From positions 124,001 through 188,000 of the forward strand of contig NZ_QJJZ01000003.1 in the NCBI RefSeq assembly GCF_003201775.1: a DNA stretch of 64,000 nucleotides, in the 5' to 3' direction. Within the stretch, counting starts at the first letter, position 1, and each line of letters begins with the position of its first letter. The DNA is from Arenibacter sp. ARW7G5Y1 (GTDB lineage: Bacteria; Bacteroidota; Bacteroidia; Flavobacteriales; Flavobacteriaceae). Below the pieces are notes generated by a model. The model saw nothing but the letters and a program-made list of their open reading frames with translations, ran no database searches and was not told the DNA's origin. Positions 60,628 through 64,000 of the stretch are shown here, one piece after another. The translations under genes and the position numbers were made by a program.

Positions 60628-60632
60628 TTTTG
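60625..60632 (+). promoter_or_regulatory. -7 box TAATTTTG, probably of ald
   Basis: This exact TAnnTTTG match overlaps the stop codon of the previous gene and lies 52 bp before the ald start codon. No TTG at -33 was found. Confidence 0.4.
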
Positions 60633-60684
60633 ATTTTGGATAGCCTCGATACATATCGGTATATATCTGACAGATTTACAGCAT

Positions 60685-61884
60685 ATGAGCCAACATTCCT
60701 CACCGTTTAGCAAGCAGCAATTACTGCCCCAAGAAGAAACTTTGGAAATCCTGAGACAAAAAGGAGAGCTTTTTATAGGGATTCCAAAGGAAAATCAATA
60801 TCAGGAAAAGAGAATTTGCCTTACTCCCGACGCTGTAAATGCAATTACGGCCAACGGACATAGGATTCTAATTGAATCGGGTGCTGGCGATGGTGCCAAT
60901 TATTCCGACGTGGATTACACCAATGCCGGTGCCGAAATAACAAGGGATACCAAGAAAGTATTTGCCTGTCCCATAGTTCTAAAGGTGGAACCTGCTACCT
61001 TAAAGGAGATCGAGTTTATCAACCCCCAATCCACGATCATTTCAGCCCTTCAGATCAAGACCCAAAGCAAGAAGTATTTTGAGGAATTGGCCAAAAAAAG
61101 GATTACTGCCATTGCCTTCGAATATATTAGGGACGACGATGGTAAATATCCGGCAGTTCGATCCCTGAGTGAAATTGCAGGAATATCTTCCGTGTTGATC
61201 GCCTCCGAAATTATGGCTGCCACCAACAAAGGAAATGGACTTATGTTTGGAAATATAAGTGGTGTGCCCCCAGTGGAAGTTGTGATTATTGGAGCGGGTA
61301 CTGTGGGTGAATTTGCTGCCAGATCGGCCATAGGACTAGGGGCCAATGTAAAGGTTTTTGATAATTCCATTACTAAATTAAGGAGTATCCAGACCAATTT
61401 GAGACAGACCGTTTACACCTCTACCATACAGCCCAAGAATTTATTAAAGGCGTTAAAGCGTTGCGATGTGGCCATTGGGGCTACCCGCGGTAAGGACCGG
61501 TCTCCCGTAGTGGTGACCACTACCATGATGGAGCAAATGAAGAAAGGGGCCGTAATCATAGACGTGAGTATTGATATGGGCGGGTGCTTTGAATCCAGTG
61601 AGGTTACCACCCATGACAAGCCCATAAAGGTTAAAAATGGGGTATTGCACTACGGAGTGCCCAATATCCCTTCAAGATACCCAAAAACAGCTTCAATTTC
61701 CATTAGTAATATTTTTACTCCCTATTTGCTTAAGATTGGAGAAGATGGTGGTTTTGAAAATGCCTTGCGGTTTGATAAGGGTCTTCGCAACGGTCTATAT
61801 CTATATCACGGTATTCTGACCAACAAATCTGTAGGCGAGTGGTTCGACCTTTCTTACAGCGATATTAATTTTCTTATTTTCTAG
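60685..61884 (+). CDS. ald: Alanine dehydrogenase
   Basis: The 399-residue enzyme converts L-alanine to pyruvate and ammonia with NAD. The N-terminus reads GIPKENQYQEKRICLTPDAV. The Rossmann loop VIIGAGTVGEFAARSAIGLG is near 203. The conserved IDVSIDMGGCFESS and GVLHYGVPNIPSRYP follow. The product is longer at the N-terminus than the Bacillus enzyme (about 370). It ends 3 bp before the small membrane protein gene, so these two are co-transcribed. Confidence 0.9.
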   Translation: MSQHSSPFSKQQLLPQEETLEILRQKGELFIGIPKENQYQEKRICLTPDAVNAITANGHRILIESGAGDGANYSDVDYTNAGAEITRDTKKVFACPIVLKVEPATLKEIEFINPQSTIISALQIKTQSKKYFEELAKKRITAIAFEYIRDDDGKYPAVRSLSEIAGISSVLIASEIMAATNKGNGLMFGNISGVPPVEVVIIGAGTVGEFAARSAIGLGANVKVFDNSITKLRSIQTNLRQTVYTSTIQPKNLLKALKRCDVAIGATRGKDRSPVVVTTTMMEQMKKGAVIIDVSIDMGGCFESSEVTTHDKPIKVKNGVLHYGVPNIPSRYPKTASISISNIFTPYLLKIGEDGGFENALRFDKGLRNGLYLYHGILTNKSVGEWFDLSYSDINFLIF

Positions 61885-61887
61885 TAT

Positions 61888-62268
61888 ATGGCTTTTTTAA
61901 AGCGTTTGGGCTTCTTTCTTTTCGGCTTATCCATTGGCTTGGTTTTTTTGACGATTTTTCTAAAGAAAAAATCACAGGAAACCGGTACGGAATTCTGTTA
62001 TTTCCCTAATTGTAGGACATTAAAGGATATTAGGTCCAAGCAGATCTCTTATTCGGACGCCATCGATCAACTAATCCGCCAACAGGAATTGGACAGTACC
62101 GATATAAACGGTTTTTTATATAATGGAGAGGTCGATTTTGGCAAGAGCGAGACCAAGACAAAGCCCTGTAAAACCTATTATATTGAGGGTTTGGTGAAAG
62201 ATAGGGCAGCCACTTTAAAAGTGAAAAATTGTTCTGAAAAGGCTTTAGTTGAGAGTGTTGCTTTTTAA
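61888..62268 (+). CDS. Small membrane protein, DUF4258-like
   Basis: The 126-residue protein has one N-terminal membrane segment (about 6-26). The rest is a soluble domain with CYFPNCRTLKDIRSKQIS and a C-terminal KTYYIEGLVKDRAATLKVKNC, which resembles the DUF4258 group. It follows ald by 3 bp, and the pairing with ald is one I recall from Flavobacteriaceae. It overlaps the convergent proline dehydrogenase gene by 4 bp. Function is unknown. Confidence 0.7.
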   Translation: MAFLKRLGFFLFGLSIGLVFLTIFLKKKSQETGTEFCYFPNCRTLKDIRSKQISYSDAIDQLIRQQELDSTDINGFLYNGEVDFGKSETKTKPCKTYYIEGLVKDRAATLKVKNCSEKALVESVAF

Positions 62269-63437
62269 ATTTTTCTTCGCTTCCGTTCTTTTTTCAATAA
62301 GGTAAGTTCCCTGCTGGTTTGTCCTGCTACCGAGGTATTCTCCTCGGCCCGTCTTATAAGATAGGGCATAACGTCCTTAACCGGTCCAAAAGGCAGATAT
62401 TTGGCTACGTTATATCCTTCCTTGGCCAGGTTAAAGGAAATATGGTCGCTCATGCCGTAAAGTTGTCCAAACCAAATTCGTGGATCGTTGTGGTCAATAT
62501 TTTTGACCTCCATTTGCTCTATTAAACGGTAGCTGCTTATTTCATTGTGGGTTCCAGCAAAAAGTGACATGGTTTCCAAATTATCTACCATATAGGCTAC
62601 AACATTATCAAAATTTTCATCTGTGGCTTTTTTGGAGGCACAGATCGGGGAAGGATACCCTTTCTCCTCGGCGCGGTCGTTTTCTTTTTCCATATAGGCT
62701 CCACGAACTACTTTCATCCCAATGAAATAATTGTTCTCTATGGCGTCCTTATGGAGTTTTTTTAGATAATCCAGTCGATCCCACCTGTAGGTTTGCAGGG
62801 TATTGTATACAATGGCCTTCTTTTGGTTGTACTTCCGCATCATTGATGCGATTAGCTCATCTGCGGCCCCTTGCATCCAACTCTCCTCTCCGTCTATCAG
62901 AATTGAAACTTCCAGGTCGTGTGCTTTTTTACAGACCTTGTCGTACCTATTTACAACACGTTGCCATTCTTCTTCTTCCTCTTTGTTAAGGCGCTGGCCT
63001 TCCGTTATCTTTTGGTAAAGTTTAAAACGTCCAAAACCTGTGGGTTTAAATACAATGAAAGGTATAGCGGCATTTTCTTTAACAAAATCTAAAGTTTTCA
63101 AGGCTTTTTCATAACAGGAATCCAGCTGATTCTCCACTTCCTGCCCCTCCACGGAATAATCCAAAATAGTGCTTACCCCCTTTTCGTACATTTTATCGGC
63201 AACCACTAAACACTCTTCTTCGTTTACCCCGCCACAGAAGTGATCAAAAACACTGGCCCTGATAAGTTTTTCAACAGGTAAGTGTGCCTTGATGGCAAAG
63301 TTGGTTACTGCAGTGCCAATTTTGACCAAGGGCTCATTTGCTATGAGTTTGAACAAAAAATAGGCCCTTTCTAATTCTGAGTCGGTTTTAAGTACAAATG
63401 CGGTTGCAGTATCCTCAAAAATTTCCTTCATTTCCAT
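62265..63437 (-). CDS. Proline dehydrogenase
   Basis: The 390-residue FAD enzyme oxidises proline to pyrroline-5-carboxylate. The TIM-barrel shows the FAD-binding region with GMKVVRGAYMEKENDRAEEKG near 240-260, which contains the RGAY motif. LFAGTHNEISSY is also present. It ends in a basic tail (KKERKRRKI). It is a single-domain enzyme, not a PutA fusion, so a separate P5C dehydrogenase must exist elsewhere. It overlaps the convergent gene by 4 bp and has a TATATTTG box 16 bp upstream. Confidence 0.93.
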   Translation of the reverse strand: MEMKEIFEDTATAFVLKTDSELERAYFLFKLIANEPLVKIGTAVTNFAIKAHLPVEKLIRASVFDHFCGGVNEEECLVVADKMYEKGVSTILDYSVEGQEVENQLDSCYEKALKTLDFVKENAAIPFIVFKPTGFGRFKLYQKITEGQRLNKEEEEEWQRVVNRYDKVCKKAHDLEVSILIDGEESWMQGAADELIASMMRKYNQKKAIVYNTLQTYRWDRLDYLKKLHKDAIENNYFIGMKVVRGAYMEKENDRAEEKGYPSPICASKKATDENFDNVVAYMVDNLETMSLFAGTHNEISSYRLIEQMEVKNIDHNDPRIWFGQLYGMSDHISFNLAKEGYNVAKYLPFGPVKDVMPYLIRRAEENTSVAGQTSRELTLLKKERKRRKI

Positions 63438-63453
63438 AAAATTATTACGGATT

Positions 63454-63461
63454 CAAATATA
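63454..63461 (-). promoter_or_regulatory. -7 box TATATTTG of proline dehydrogenase
   Basis: This exact TAnnTTTG match is 16 bp before the start codon. The 86-bp gap is shared with the divergent aroB gene. No clear TTG at -33. Confidence 0.5.
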
Positions 63462-63523
63462 AGTACAGATTTTATATTCTTATCATTTAAAATAATGTTT
63501 ATTTTGCCAAAAATAAATCGATA

Positions 63524-64000
63524 ATGAATTCTATTACGACACCCTCCTACTCTGTCCATTTTAATGAAAAGGCCTATGTGGCCCTCAATAGCCACTTAGC
63601 AAAATCCAATTATTCCAAAGTATTTATTCTGGTGGATGAAAATACCCATAATTGTTGTTTGCCCATTTTTATGTCGAAAATCGAAGGTGAGTACGATTTT
63701 GAGATTATAGAGATAGAAGAGGGTGAAGTAAATAAGAACATAGCCACTTGCACCCAGGTATGGGAAGTTTTGTCCGAATTGGATGCGGACAGGAAAAGTG
63801 CAATGATAAATCTTGGGGGTGGTGTAGTTACAGATCTGGGAGGCTTTGTGGCCTCCTGTTTTAAGAGGGGTATAGACTTTATCAACGTACCCACTACCCT
63901 CCTATCCATGGTAGATGCCTCTGTGGGAGGAAAGACCGGAGTTGATCTAGGACCTTTGAAAAATCAGGTGGGGGTTATCAATCAACCCCAAATAGTGGTT
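63524..64000 (+). CDS. aroB: 3-dehydroquinate synthase, 3' end beyond the window
   Basis: The visible 159 codons start MNSITTPSYSVHF and include the NAD-binding NLGGGVVTDLGGFVASC and the family signature VPTTLLSMVDASVGGKTG. AroB makes 3-dehydroquinate from DAHP, the second step of the shikimate pathway. The gene runs off the right edge, so the metal-binding His residues and C-terminus are not seen. It is divergent from proline dehydrogenase over 86 bp. Confidence 0.93.
   Translation, partial: MNSITTPSYSVHFNEKAYVALNSHLAKSNYSKVFILVDENTHNCCLPIFMSKIEGEYDFEIIEIEEGEVNKNIATCTQVWEVLSELDADRKSAMINLGGGVVTDLGGFVASCFKRGIDFINVPTTLLSMVDASVGGKTGVDLGPLKNQVGVINQPQIVV

Noticed and set aside
1-64000. CRISPR array or insertion sequence
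   Set aside because: No regular spacer-repeat series and no transposase gene were seen. The 22-bp units at 21247 are contiguous without spacers.

Overview
The window comes from a marine-type Flavobacteriaceae bacterium (Bacteroidota). The evidence is the moderate-to-low GC, lipoprotein signals rich in Ser-Cys lipoboxes, promoter -7 boxes of the Bacteroidota form TAnnTTTG with almost no Shine-Dalgarno sequences, the fused lpxC-fabZ gene, a PorX regulator of the type IX secretion system, a single-polypeptide HisB and HisIE, and an approximately 287-residue RpoD. I cannot name the genus. No tRNA, rRNA, CRISPR array, insertion sequence or prophage was seen. The window looks like ordinary chromosome, with several small elements between the genes.

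Layout. 1-3.4 kb: a two-gene molybdenum hydroxylase (iorB/iorA-like, the large subunit cut by the window start) and a sugar-phosphate isomerase. 3.7-5.9 kb: a VWA lipoprotein and an OmpA-type lipoprotein. 5.9-7.7 kb: an alkaline phosphatase fused to a phosphodiesterase-like domain. 8.1-13.5 kb: an envelope operon on the minus strand (macroglobulin/TonB-plug protein, 3D-domain lipoprotein, amidase, M14 carboxypeptidase). 13.5-14.9 kb: two 102-bp direct repeats flanking a single-domain DEAD-like protein. 14.9-20.6 kb: menB, a glycosyltransferase behind a helicase, a conserved protein and an RpoD-type sigma factor. 20.6-21.3 kb: a gene-poor stretch holding two related mini-ORFs, a folded tRNA-like element and 22-bp repeats. 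21.3-24.9 kb: a membrane protein next to a hybrid kinase whose phosphoacceptor histidine is lost.

25-38 kb is mainly housekeeping: an M19 dipeptidase, a thioesterase, cysE-cysM under a palindromic operator, corA, truA, a MoxR/VWA pair, a DUF1853-like protein and a GH109-like oxidoreductase-fold protein. 38.5-46.5 kb is the complete histidine operon hisG-GNAT-D-C-B-H-A-F-IE, preceded by a leader peptide with four consecutive His codons and a terminator hairpin. 46.6-57.5 kb carries a prohibitin-like protein, a VWA membrane protein, fabG, sucD and the lipid A cluster (HD-domain gene, lpxD, lpxC-fabZ, lpxA, efp, a second lpxD-like gene). 57.5-64 kb holds porX, tsaE, a tiny repeat lipoprotein, a membrane protein, alanine dehydrogenase, proline dehydrogenase and the start of aroB.

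The most unusual items are the paired 32/33-residue mini-ORFs sharing a YLxFxxDLNEIL core, the duplicated terminator/leader element whose two stems are kept by different G-U pairs, the palindromic operator on the cysEM start site, the kinase with Asp in place of His but intact receiver and HPt domains, and a 62-residue lipoprotein ending in a 12-residue tandem repeat. All functional statements are read from sequence and family knowledge; no search was run.
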